Positions 8,453 through 15,291 of a stretch of 36,610 bases of DNA are shown piece after piece. Every line of letters starts with the position of its first letter. The first letter of the stretch is position 1. This DNA is from a virus: the IMG/VR virus record IMGVR_UViG_3300017929_000014, positions 1 to 36,610 of that record. One strand, written 5' to 3'. The notes beneath the pieces were generated by a model. The model worked only from the letters and a program-made list of their open reading frames with translations, searched no databases and was not told where the DNA came from. The position numbers and the translations under genes are program-made.

Positions 8453-8955
8453 TCTCCAACCCGCTCGTCGAGCTAAGAGATGGGCCAAAGGCTCCGCGCG
8501 TTTTGATGCGCGATGGCGAATGGATCGTCCCCGTAGCGCAGCGGCCCAGCCAATATCAGTACGCGCCGCTCTGCCCATCCTGCGGGAACGGCGGCCTGGT
8601 GAAGGCGGGCAAGGACCGGCGCGGGCACCAGCGACTGCTGTGCAATATCTGTCTGAGGACAGTCAATGAAAAACGGAGGTATCTCCTCCCCGGCATGTAT
8701 CTCGCCGATGAAAAGTTGGTGGCAGCGAAGACTGTTCTGCTGGCCGGGCGGAGCATCAGGCAGGCGGCTCGAATTGCCGGAATAGCTCAGATGACGGCAA
8801 GGAAAATCGCGCGCACGCTCGGGCCGCGGCGCTGCGAGTGCGGTCAAGACGCCCGGCACCGAGGCTGGTGTCCGGTCCGATTCCAGGAGAGCCCGGTCCG
8901 TCAGGCTGTCGTGGCTCGATTCAACCGCCAGCGAGACATTCGACCATGCAGATAA
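8449..8955 (+). CDS. zinc-ribbon plus helix-turn-helix DNA-binding protein
   Basis: 168 residues from ATG 8449 in an ATGA overlap with the preceding ORF; the stop overlaps the start of gp4 copy D by 10 bp. Residues about 42-65 form a zinc ribbon, CPSC then GHQRLLCNIC, very like the N-terminus of IS1 InsA and related transposase-associated ribbons. Residues about 85-123 read as an HTH (KTVLLAGRSIRQAARIAGIA then TARKIARTL). A third segment has CECG..ARHRGWCPVRF, a Cys/His-containing motif seen with such HTH proteins in phages. There is no transposase catalytic domain, so it is not an active IS. It is probably a transcription regulator or a DNA-binding protein made with the virion genes. Confidence 0.75.
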   Translation: MISNPLVELRDGPKAPRVLMRDGEWIVPVAQRPSQYQYAPLCPSCGNGGLVKAGKDRRGHQRLLCNICLRTVNEKRRYLLPGMYLADEKLVAAKTVLLAGRSIRQAARIAGIAQMTARKIARTLGPRRCECGQDARHRGWCPVRFQESPVRQAVVARFNRQRDIRPCR

Positions 8956-9686
8956 CCATCAACGACCTCCTGCGCCGCTCCTTCCGCATGATCGGCGTGC
9001 TGCGCCGCGGCTTCCAGCCTTCCACTTCCGACATAATCGACGCGCTGGTGGTGCTCAACGCCATGCTCGAGGGCTGGGCCACCGACGAGTTGAACCTGTT
9101 CACCGTCTTCATCGCGCAGTACGATCTGACGCCCAGCAAGCAGAGCTACACGATTGGCCCTTCCTCGGGCGACTTCACGGCGGCTCGGCCGGTGAGGATC
9201 GATCGGGCGAACCTCATCATCCTGTCCAATCCACAGCAGCCGCTGCGCAAGCCGCTTCAGATTCTCAACTCCCAGGGATGGGCGGCCATCAAGCTGCAAA
9301 CGGTTCAATCCGTCATTCCCATTCAGCTTTTCTACGATCCAACGTACCCATTGGGCACGCTGTACCTCTGGCCCATGCCGACGCTGGCCTACCAGCTCGA
9401 GCTATTCACCTTCCAAGCGCTGGCGGGGAGTTTCAGCTCCGGCTCCCAGACCTTCGACATGCCGCCGGGGTATCTCGACGCGGTGGCCTACAACCTGGCC
9501 GTGCGGCTCTCCTCGGAATGGCAGAAGCCCCTGCGCCAGGACGTGGTGGCCCTGGCCTCGGAATCCCTGGCGATGATTCAACGGCTGAATGACCAGACTC
9601 CGTTGATGGAGTGCGACGCCGGTGTGATGCCGTTCGGCTCCTCGCGCGCTGGAGCGTTCAATCGGTTGACGGGAGACATGCTCTAG
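8946..9686 (+). CDS. gp4-like tail accessory factor, divergent copy D
   Basis: 246 residues from ATG 8946. I chose this start because it begins MQITINDLLRRSFRMIGVL, aligned with copies A-C; an upstream in-frame ATG at 8838 lies within the zinc-ribbon gene. The landmarks are LNAMLEGWATDELNLFTVF, YTIGPSSGDFTAARPVRIDR, FDMPPGYLDAVAYNLAVRLS and a C-terminal helix. It lacks the LYNDNSFD motif (it has LFYDPTYPLGTLYLWPMP) and the Pro-rich tail, ending instead in a GAFNRLTGDML segment. It lies next to the gp10-like gene as gp4 does in P22, so it may be the canonical copy, with A-C the derived ones. Confidence 0.82.
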   Translation: MQITINDLLRRSFRMIGVLRRGFQPSTSDIIDALVVLNAMLEGWATDELNLFTVFIAQYDLTPSKQSYTIGPSSGDFTAARPVRIDRANLIILSNPQQPLRKPLQILNSQGWAAIKLQTVQSVIPIQLFYDPTYPLGTLYLWPMPTLAYQLELFTFQALAGSFSSGSQTFDMPPGYLDAVAYNLAVRLSSEWQKPLRQDVVALASESLAMIQRLNDQTPLMECDAGVMPFGSSRAGAFNRLTGDML

Positions 9687-9689
9687 CCT

Positions 9690-11183
9690 ATGATTCTCCC
9701 CGGCTTCATTGGCCCCTCATATACCTCGCTCTCGGTCAATGCCGACGCGCAGCGCTGCCTGAATATGTACCTGGAGGTCCTGGAGAGCGGCCAGGCGAAG
9801 AATAAGTTCGCGCTCTACGGGACACCCGGGCTGAAGCGTTGGGGCACGCTGCCGGTCGCTCCGGTTCGCGGGCTATGGGCGGGCGATGGCCGGCTGTTCG
9901 CGGCGGGTGGCAATGGACCGACCACGACGCTATACGAGATGAACTCGAACGGCCAGGTGAAGTCCGTTCGCGGAACCCTCGATGCGGACAATGGCGGATA
10001 CCTGCCCGTGCGCATGTTCGCCAACGGCACGGTGTTGTGGATCGTCTCGGGCGATGCGACCTACTACGATATTGGCGGCAGTGGGCCGGTCTACCTGAAA
10101 CGGCCGACGTACTCCTCTGATGGGAGTTACGTGCTGGCGCGCATGGGCGCCTACGTCGATGGCTACTTTGTGGCCATGGTGCCGGACACCAACACGCTGC
10201 AAATTTCCAATCCGCTGGACGGCTCGACGGCCTTGTGGGATGTACTGCAATCCTTCGCCAAGTCGGGTGCACCGGATCGGCTGCTGGCAATCGTCGCGGA
10301 TCACGAGGAGCTATACCTCTTCGGCGAACTGACCGGCGAGGTGTGGCGCAACACCGGCAACGGCTTCAACGGATTCGCCTTCGAGAAAGACCCCTCGGGC
10401 ACTATGGAGATTGGCATCTCCGCGCCCTGGTCCGCCTGCCCCATCCACCACGGGGTAGCTTGGATTGTGCAGGACGTGAGAGGTCGCGGCTCGGCCATCT
10501 TCGCCTCCGGTTATCAGCCGAGCCGGATCTCGACCCATGCGGTCGAGGAAGCCTGGGCGCAGTATCCTACCATCACCGATGCGGAAGCCTACGCCTACAG
10601 CGAGGACGGGCACGACTTTTGGGTGATTAATTTCCTCCTTGGCAATGCCACCTGGGTGTGGGATGCCACCGCCTCGGACCAGTGCGGCCAGCCGATCTGG
10701 CACGAGCGCGCTTATAACGGCTCTTCAGGGCGGCAGAGACAGATCTGCCACGCCTTCGCCTTCGAGACGCACCTGGTGGGCGACTTTGAGACCGGGGAGA
10801 TCTGGCAGCAGGACCTGGGGACGTACACCGACGGGGATACACCGATCACCAGGATTCGGACATGTCCGCACCTGTGCACGGAGAATCTGCGGACCTTCGG
10901 CCACCAGATCGAGTTTGAAATGGAAGTGGGCAACGCCGCGCTCGCTCCCACACTGGCCTGGTCGAACGACCGGGGCCACACCTACGGCAGCGAGCACCAC
11001 GGCCGGTTATCGACGGTCGCCGGCGCGTATCCTACGGGACCGACGACCAGCCCGTACGCGCAGAGAATGATTGTGGATCGGCTTGGGTGTTGGCGCGATC
11101 GCATCTTTCGGCTCACCATCACGGATACCGAGAAGGTGGCGCTCATCAATGCGTATCTAAGGAGCACGCAGGGGACGAGTTAA
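9690..11183 (+). CDS. gp10-like packaged-DNA stabilisation/tail hub protein
   Basis: 497 residues from ATG 9690, starting 3 bp after copy D. The N-terminus MILPGFIGPSYTSLSVNADA followed by QRCLNMYLEV is characteristic of the P22 gp10 family (P22 gp10 is about 470 residues). The middle has propeller-like repeats of beta strands (RLFAAGGNG, LWIVSGDATYYDI, FVAMVPDTNTLQISNP, LYLFGELTGEVWRNTG). The C-terminal part has GDFETGEIWQQDLGTYTDGD followed by a beta domain with WSNDRGHTYG. In P22 it plugs the portal channel together with gp4 and carries the tailspikes and needle. Its stop overlaps by four bases the stop of the minus-strand twin-arginine gene, over a shared TTAA. Confidence 0.83.
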   Translation: MILPGFIGPSYTSLSVNADAQRCLNMYLEVLESGQAKNKFALYGTPGLKRWGTLPVAPVRGLWAGDGRLFAAGGNGPTTTLYEMNSNGQVKSVRGTLDADNGGYLPVRMFANGTVLWIVSGDATYYDIGGSGPVYLKRPTYSSDGSYVLARMGAYVDGYFVAMVPDTNTLQISNPLDGSTALWDVLQSFAKSGAPDRLLAIVADHEELYLFGELTGEVWRNTGNGFNGFAFEKDPSGTMEIGISAPWSACPIHHGVAWIVQDVRGRGSAIFASGYQPSRISTHAVEEAWAQYPTITDAEAYAYSEDGHDFWVINFLLGNATWVWDATASDQCGQPIWHERAYNGSSGRQRQICHAFAFETHLVGDFETGEIWQQDLGTYTDGDTPITRIRTCPHLCTENLRTFGHQIEFEMEVGNAALAPTLAWSNDRGHTYGSEHHGRLSTVAGAYPTGPTTSPYAQRMIVDRLGCWRDRIFRLTITDTEKVALINAYLRSTQGTS

Positions 11184-11392
11184 AAGAGGATGCGCGAAGA
11201 CAGGGAGATGGTCTCGGCGAGCATTGAATTGCGGCGATTGAAAGAGCGCTGAAGATCCACCACCAACCGCCAGCCTTCGCGCGTGTCCCAACGGCGGAGG
11301 AAACGGATAGGAGCCCCCCTCGGCGGCATGATCTTCGGCCCGAGAAGAGCCGCAGCGACCAGTCCAAAGAAGCCGCGCCGGTTGAGTCTCAT
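11180..11392 (-). CDS. small twin-arginine-signal protein, copy 1 (minus strand)
   Basis: 70 residues from ATG 11392. The N-terminus MRLNRRGFFGLVAAALLGPK is a twin-arginine-type signal (RRGFFG followed by a hydrophobic core). The remainder is basic (FLRRWDTREGWRLVVDLQRS) with no known domain. It is convergent with the gp10-like gene and head-to-head with the next plus gene: the two start codons are 17 bp apart. A TAAACT -10-like hexamer lies 7 bp before the start, but I see no -35 and only a weak GGGAAG Shine-Dalgarno sequence. The same N-terminal signal and arrangement recur at 20621-20998, which argues against chance. The function is unknown. Confidence 0.6.
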   Translation of the reverse strand: MRLNRRGFFGLVAAALLGPKIMPPRGAPIRFLRRWDTREGWRLVVDLQRSFNRRNSMLAETISLSSRILF

Positions 11393-11409
11393 GCTTCCCA
11401 GTTTACGCC

Positions 11410-12024
11410 ATGGCCACGCCAAAACCGACCACCATCCCACGGGTTCCCACCGACACCGCCATGTGGGAAGGTACGGCGGCCTTCGACCCGTCCGTATTGG
11501 GCAAGCTCAGCCGGACCTGGATCATCTTCTGGGAGCGCATATTCTCCGGAGCGGTCAAGGCTGCCGTCTCGCAGGTCTCGCTACAGCAGCAGGCGATCAG
11601 GAAAGCCGGCGGCCAGATCGGTCCATTCCAACGGACGATCCTGCTGAAGGACACCACCGTAGGGGACGACATCGCCGATCACGTGACGGTCTACGGCACC
11701 CTGAACGGCAGAAGCAACACGGTCTATCTGGTGACCGGGGTGCTTCGGAAGTCGATCACCGCAGATCTGACGCTGCGGGTCAAGGTGAACGGCGCCACGG
11801 TTGGCACCTTCAGCATCCCGCTGGCCACGTCGCCCGATTCGGTGGTCTCCTTCAACATCTTCACCACGCCGACGCTGCCCGACAAAGCCGTGCTTACCTG
11901 GGACGTCACAGCATCCGACGGCCAGATGGACGCCTACGGCGTGGCGTCGTTCACGGTGTTGTGGACGCCAAGTGTCGAGTTCGAGGCGGAGGGCGTGGCC
12001 TCGGTTCTGTGGCAGGTGGCGTAA
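11410..12024 (+). CDS. putative tail or virion protein, beta-rich
   Basis: 204 residues from ATG 11410. The N-terminal 60 residues contain MWEGTAAFDPSVLGKLSRTW and a helical FSGAVKAAVSQVSLQQQAIR, like a short virion-anchoring segment. From about residue 70 it is beta sandwich: TILLKDTTVGDDIADHV, LTLRVKVNGATVGTF, VVSFNIFTTPTLPDKAVLTW and VLWQVA at the end, a pattern seen in fibre or base-plate proteins. It sits directly between the gp10-like hub and the lysozyme-like gene, the place where P22 encodes its needle (gp26), but it lacks gp26's long coiled coil, so equivalence is not supported. Confidence 0.6.
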   Translation: MATPKPTTIPRVPTDTAMWEGTAAFDPSVLGKLSRTWIIFWERIFSGAVKAAVSQVSLQQQAIRKAGGQIGPFQRTILLKDTTVGDDIADHVTVYGTLNGRSNTVYLVTGVLRKSITADLTLRVKVNGATVGTFSIPLATSPDSVVSFNIFTTPTLPDKAVLTWDVTASDGQMDAYGVASFTVLWTPSVEFEAEGVASVLWQVA

Positions 12025-12390
12025 ATGGATAACGTAATTTCCAGATTAGCGTCGGCGATCGCCACCGGGGAAGGTTTCTTCGTCGCTGGGTCTCTTCCCA
12101 GCCGGAACAATAACCCGGGGGATCTGCGCGCGGCTCCCTGGCGCGCCCAGCCGGTGATTAGGCGAGGCTTCTGGGTGGCGGGGTCCCTCCCCGAGGGGAT
12201 CGCTGGCCTGTATCACGAGATCGCTCTCGACATCGCGCGGGGCTGGACCCTGCGCCAGCTTATCACAGCCTGGGCGCCAGCGTCGGATGGAAACGACACC
12301 GAGAACTACATCCGGGAAACCGCCCGGCGGACGGGGCTGGACGCGGATACTCCGTTGTGGAGCTACCTCAGCATCGACCCCATAAGTTAG
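12025..12390 (+). CDS. lysozyme-like virion/peptidoglycan-binding domain protein
   Basis: 121 residues from ATG 12025, starting immediately after the TAA of the upstream gene. The sequence shows the pattern GEGFF..GSLPSRNNNPGDLR, then GIAGLYHEIALDIARGWTLR followed by QLITAWAPASDGNDTENYI, and RRTGLDADTPLW. This is the family often found in phage structural proteins with an NNPGNLR-type motif, related to lysozyme/transglycosylase folds. A glutamate (GEGFF) is in the place expected of a catalytic acid in lysozyme-like folds. It has no signal peptide, so it could be virion-borne for entry. It opens the lysis-like cassette. Confidence 0.7.
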   Translation: MDNVISRLASAIATGEGFFVAGSLPSRNNNPGDLRAAPWRAQPVIRRGFWVAGSLPEGIAGLYHEIALDIARGWTLRQLITAWAPASDGNDTENYIRETARRTGLDADTPLWSYLSIDPIS

Positions 12391-12397
12391 CCGCTTC

Positions 12398-12414
12398 GCC
12401 CGGCGGAAACGGGC
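12398..12414 (+). repeat. short hairpin repeat, copy 1
   Basis: GCCCG (12398-12402) pairs with CGGGC (12410-12414) around a GCGGAAA loop, 29 bp before the next start codon. A near-identical element occurs at 14203-14219 and a half copy at 14311-14318. It may affect mRNA stability or translation; the evidence is only recurrence in gaps. Confidence 0.4.
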
Positions 12415-12443
12415 ACAATCCCAAACTGACGAAAGGATCTCTC

Positions 12444-12785
12444 ATGCATTGGCTACACGACCTATTTCAGCGAATCGCGGGGTGGTTCACCTCGCCCAAA
12501 GCGAAGGCACTGGAGGCTCAGATCGCTACTCTGTTGCCTATCGCCCTCACCATCGTGCAGGAAATCAATACCCTGGCACCGAACCGGAGCATGGCCGAGA
12601 TCAACGCCATCGCTACAAAGTACGGCCTCCCCACAATCACGGCGCTCGAATCCGGGCAGAACGTTGGCAATGTACTGTTGAATCTGGCCACGGAGATTCT
12701 GCAAAAGAACCACGCGCCAGACGCCGCCATATCGGTGCTCAATACGGTGGTCCAACTCGCGGTCACCGCCGCCAAGCTCATGTGA
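12444..12785 (+). CDS. small helical protein in lysis/tail cassette
   Basis: 113 residues from ATG 12444, with CGAAAGGA upstream. An in-frame earlier ATG at 12357 falls inside the previous gene and is rejected. The N-terminus MHWLHDLFQRIAGWFTSPKA is aromatic and amphipathic, and is followed by helices (ALEAQIATLLPIALTIVQEI, LAPNRSMAEINAIATKYGLP) and a final hydrophobic helix (VLNTVVQLAVTAAKLM). No clear transmembrane span is present. Similar proteins are common in phages of soil bacteria but have no known function. Its TGA overlaps the next ATG (TGATG), so the two are probably co-translated. Confidence 0.65.
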   Translation: MHWLHDLFQRIAGWFTSPKAKALEAQIATLLPIALTIVQEINTLAPNRSMAEINAIATKYGLPTITALESGQNVGNVLLNLATEILQKNHAPDAAISVLNTVVQLAVTAAKLM

Positions 12786-12991
12786 TGCGGCGGGCCGTTG
12801 CCATCACGGTCCTACTGGCAACCGCTGCCGCTGCCAAGATCAACCTCGTGACAGTGGCGGCGGTCACGACGATAGCGATCAACGCCTTGGAGATCAAGAC
12901 TACCATCCAGCGGGCGCGGGCCGCCGCCAAGGCTACAAAAAAGGTGGCGGCGAAGATGGTCAAGAAAGTGACGGGAGGGCGGCGGCCATGA
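12785..12991 (+). CDS. small membrane protein with basic C-terminus
   Basis: 68 residues from ATG 12785, which overlaps the preceding stop as TGATG. Residues about 4-35 are hydrophobic (VAITVLLATAAAAKINLVTV, then AVTTIAINAL) and the last 30 are strongly basic (RARAAAKATKKVAAKMVKKV). One or two membrane spans with a cytoplasmic positive tail would fit a holin-like or pinholin-like protein, and the next genes include an exported muramidase. This is inference from size and composition. The stop overlaps the next start as ATGA. Confidence 0.6.
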   Translation: MRRAVAITVLLATAAAAKINLVTVAAVTTIAINALEIKTTIQRARAAAKATKKVAAKMVKKVTGGRRP

Positions 12992-13314
12992 ACGTTATTG
13001 ACGAGCAGAAACTGGCCGCCACGCTTGCGACCGCCCTGGCCGACGCCCAGGCGCGCGGGGTAGTGCTGGAGGACCAGGAGGCAGCCATTCTGACAGGGGC
13101 CATTCACGCGGCGCTCGCGGAAGCATCTACAGACGCCGCGGATCTCATGAAGACCCTGGCGCAAGCCCTGTTGCCTGCTGTGGAGGTCGTATCCAATCTC
13201 CAGATGACGCTCAATATGGCGCTGCGTGAAGCCTTCGCGTGGCGGCAGATGTTCGAGCGCATCGACCTCTCGCCATCGCATCTCTCGCCGCCGGAAACGC
13301 CGGGGAGCAACTGA
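12988..13314 (+). CDS. small helical protein of unknown function
   Basis: 108 residues from ATG 12988, overlapping the stop of the preceding gene (ATGA). It is almost entirely helical: LAATLATALADAQARGVVLE, then DQEAAILTGAIHAALAEAST and LMKTLAQALLPAVEVVSNLQ, with a charged C-terminus. It has no signal peptide and no transmembrane segment. Its position between two membrane-protein genes suggests it works with them, perhaps as a chaperone or inhibitor of lysis, but nothing in the sequence proves this. Confidence 0.6.
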   Translation: MNVIDEQKLAATLATALADAQARGVVLEDQEAAILTGAIHAALAEASTDAADLMKTLAQALLPAVEVVSNLQMTLNMALREAFAWRQMFERIDLSPSHLSPPETPGSN

Positions 13315-13328
13315 AAGAGCGGGCCCAC

Positions 13329-13547
13329 ATGCGAAACTTCATCCAGCTCATCGATACCCCCGGCGGCCACATCCTCATTTGCGTCCTGCTGATCTTCATC
13401 GGAGCGGGCATGTGGAAGATGGGTATGCCGAAGTCTGACGAGTTGATCGTCGGCGCCACGGCGGTAATCTTCGCAGCGATGAGGGGCGACGGAGGCAAAC
13501 CGAACACCGCCGCTTCGCCGCCGTCCGAAACAGGGGGTAAGACGTAA
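13329..13547 (+). CDS. small membrane protein, possible holin
   Basis: 72 residues from ATG 13329. An in-frame ATG at 13239 is inside the previous gene and is rejected. One clear transmembrane segment at about residues 14-33 (GHILICVLLIFIGAGMWKMG) is followed by a second weakly hydrophobic stretch (ELIVGATAVIFAAMRG) and a polar tail (GGKPNTAASPPSETGGKT). Its size and layout are like class II holins. The stop TAA shares an A with the ATG of the next small ORF. It is directly upstream of another two-span ORF and the transglycosylase. Confidence 0.62.
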   Translation: MRNFIQLIDTPGGHILICVLLIFIGAGMWKMGMPKSDELIVGATAVIFAAMRGDGGKPNTAASPPSETGGKT

Positions 13548-13726
13548 TGGAAATGGGTATAGCCATTCTCCGTAAGGTCATCTTCATCGTCCTGCTGCTG
13601 ATTTCCTACGAGGTGATAGACCGCGGTTTCCTGGGGCGTTTCGACACCGCGACGGTTCTCAAAAATGACCCGAAAGCTATCGCTCTTCTGCTTGGTCTGC
13701 TTGCTGTGGCCGTTGCCCTGGCTTAG
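13547..13726 (+). CDS. two-span small membrane protein overlapping the transglycosylase start
   Basis: 59 residues from ATG 13547 (TAATG overlap with the preceding stop) to TAG 13724-13726. The N-terminal span is AILRKVIFIVLLLISYEVID and the C-terminal span is AIALLLGLLAVAVALA, with a polar loop between. The last 62 bp overlap the start of the transglycosylase gene in another frame, so the same DNA encodes this second span and the enzyme's signal peptide. The arrangement resembles nested holin/antiholin or spanin genes, though neither identity is proven. A short chance ORF would rarely give two well-formed spans and perfect start coupling. Confidence 0.55.
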   Translation: MEMGIAILRKVIFIVLLLISYEVIDRGFLGRFDTATVLKNDPKAIALLLGLLAVAVALA

Positions 13727-14189
13727 CGGTGCCCAGGCGAACCCGCGCTACGATCTGGCGTTCAAGCACTGGGGAGAGTTCTATCTTCCCTGGCAGGACT
13801 GGCGCTGGTGGAAAGCGCAGGGAATCGCGGAGAGCGGGCTGAACCAGGCCGCTCTCGGCTCCGAGGGCGAGATCGGCGTCATGCAGCTACTGCCCCGGAC
13901 GGCCGAGCTCCTCAGGGTGGATCCGTTCGACGCAGAGAGCAACATCCAGGGGGGCATCAAGTACGACCGCCAACTGTGGGACCGTTGGGCGGGTGCCACC
14001 GATCACCGCGAGCTCATGTTCGCGAGTTACAATGCTGGGCCCGCCAATGTTCAGCGCGCCTCGAAGATCGAAGGCTCGACCGTGTGGTGGATCGTGGCGC
14101 GCGGCCTCACTGTCGTGACCGGTGCCCATGCCGAAGACACCATCGCCTACGTCGACGGGATCAACCAGAATTATTCAGAGTTGCGCTGA
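13665..14189 (+). CDS. exported lytic transglycosylase (SLT family)
   Basis: 174 residues from ATG 13665. Residues 1-25 are a Sec signal peptide ending GAQA, with mature N26. The SLT/goose-lysozyme pattern is clear: catalytic glutamate E56 in GIAESGLNQAALG, then GVMQLLPRTAELL (about 71-83), NIQGGIKYDRQLWDRW (about 93-108), and FASYNAGPANVQRA (about 119-132). It cleaves the glycan backbone of peptidoglycan to form 1,6-anhydro-muramyl ends. With a cleavable signal it would reach the periplasm and act as the phage endolysin, or help DNA entry if virion-borne. The upstream small membrane genes would serve as holin partners. Confidence 0.85.
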   Translation: MTRKLSLFCLVCLLWPLPWLSGAQANPRYDLAFKHWGEFYLPWQDWRWWKAQGIAESGLNQAALGSEGEIGVMQLLPRTAELLRVDPFDAESNIQGGIKYDRQLWDRWAGATDHRELMFASYNAGPANVQRASKIEGSTVWWIVARGLTVVTGAHAEDTIAYVDGINQNYSELR

Positions 14190-14202
14190 CGCCAACGCGC
14201 GC

Positions 14203-14219
14203 GCCCGGCGCAAACGGGC
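14203..14219 (+). repeat. short hairpin repeat, copy 2
   Basis: GCCCG (14203-14207) pairs with CGGGC (14215-14219) around a GCGCAAA loop, matching the copy at 12398-12414 except for one loop base. It lies in the gap after the transglycosylase stop, 15 bp before the 22-codon ORF. Confidence 0.4.
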
Positions 14220-14234
14220 GGAAAGAGGAGTTTT

Positions 14235-14303
14235 ATGTTTTCGATGCTTTTAGTCATGGCCGCGTTGCTGGCTCGGGCCACGCAAGCGAAAGTATTCAGT
14301 TAG
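14235..14303 (+). CDS. 22-residue hydrophobic peptide ORF with strong ribosome site
   Basis: ATG 14235 to TAG 14301-14303, preceded by GAAAGAGGAG with 4 bases between the GGAG and the ATG, one of the best ribosome sites in the window. The peptide MFSMLLVMAALLARATQAKV (then FS) is one hydrophobic helix, like a signal peptide or a small membrane toxin/regulator. It occupies most of the 139-bp gap between the transglycosylase and the next large gene. It could be a leader peptide or a lysis modulator; its small size keeps confidence modest. Confidence 0.4.
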   Translation: MFSMLLVMAALLARATQAKVFS

Positions 14304-14328
14304 CCCCCACGCCCGGCGGAAGCGATCC

Positions 14329-15291
14329 ATGCCGGCCAACTATCCCCTGACGCCGGTCCCGCAGTACGCGGTGAGCGGTGGCCCGAACGTGTACCGCGTG
14401 CTCTCGCCGGCCTCGCAGGCAGACTTGGCGAATCAACTCATCGCGGCGCTCAAAGCGGCCAACTGGACCTGGAAGGCCAACATCACCAATGGGCAGCGCC
14501 TGCGCGGGGCCAGCCCGCAGGGCTACCTCGTTTGGGTCGAGATCTCTTGGTTCGCTGGCATGTTCGGGCGCAATCCGGTCCAGGTGCAACTCCGGAGCGC
14601 CATCCTGGGATCCACCGCAGTGGGTTTTGCCCACACGCTCGACTATCAGGCGGGATGCACCTACCAGATTGCGGCCAACCCGGCCGGGTTCTTCATCTCG
14701 CGGCCAGGCGTGAACCACAATATCGCCGGCAGTTCCTGCTGCGTCGGAATCCCCTTCATGGATTCCGGCTGCGGCTTCGGCAACCCGCCGGTCACCGAGG
14801 TTTGGTGGTCGATGGGCGATATGGTGGGCGGGTTCACCAGCCTGTGGGATTACAGCGAGTGTCCGCGCGTGAACCTGAACGTCGGCTCGCAACTCGGCTG
14901 GGCGCAGTGCGGCTGCTACAACGGCACGGTGGTTTCGGGGAGCCGCGATCAGATCGGCATCCCGCAGATTCTGCGGATTTCCTCTGGGGCGGACGATGAC
15001 GACGGGCTCACCTTCGCCAACAGCGCCAAGCCGGTCTGGGTGGACGGAGTCCCGATCCTGTACCCGGCATTCGTGGCCTGGGGCGATACGGCCGATTCGG
15101 GGGTCAAGATCCGCGGCCAGGTGTATGACGCCATGTGCCGGAGCAAGAAGTACGACATGGACACAGCAGAGAGCTGGGACGGATACGACTGGATCAACTA
15201 CACCGATCAGGATTTCTTCGGCTCCCTGTGGATCTTAAAGGGAACATCGCCGGCCCCGCCCTCGGGAACCGCGATCAACGTGGCGTACTGA
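14329..15291 (+). CDS. virion-associated protein of unknown function
   Basis: 320 residues from ATG 14329; no strong ribosome site (AGCGATCC just upstream). The N-terminus has YRVLSPASQADLANQLIAAL followed by KAANWTWKANITNGQRLRGA and SPQGYLVWVEISWF, a pattern also hinted at in the next gene (helix then GW..). The middle is Gly/Ser/Cys-rich, with GFFISRPGVNHNIAGSSCCV and several Cys. The C-terminal part has YPAFVAWGDT and a final FFGSLWILKG. It is beta-rich with no enzymatic motif. Its place between the lysis cassette and fibre-like genes, in a continuous plus-strand run, suggests a tail or receptor-binding component. Confidence 0.62.
   Translation: MPANYPLTPVPQYAVSGGPNVYRVLSPASQADLANQLIAALKAANWTWKANITNGQRLRGASPQGYLVWVEISWFAGMFGRNPVQVQLRSAILGSTAVGFAHTLDYQAGCTYQIAANPAGFFISRPGVNHNIAGSSCCVGIPFMDSGCGFGNPPVTEVWWSMGDMVGGFTSLWDYSECPRVNLNVGSQLGWAQCGCYNGTVVSGSRDQIGIPQILRISSGADDDDGLTFANSAKPVWVDGVPILYPAFVAWGDTADSGVKIRGQVYDAMCRSKKYDMDTAESWDGYDWINYTDQDFFGSLWILKGTSPAPPSGTAINVAY

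Noticed and set aside
8449-8955. Insertion sequence related to IS1
   Set aside because: Only the InsA-like zinc ribbon and HTH are present; there is no transposase catalytic domain, no terminal inverted repeat and no target duplication.
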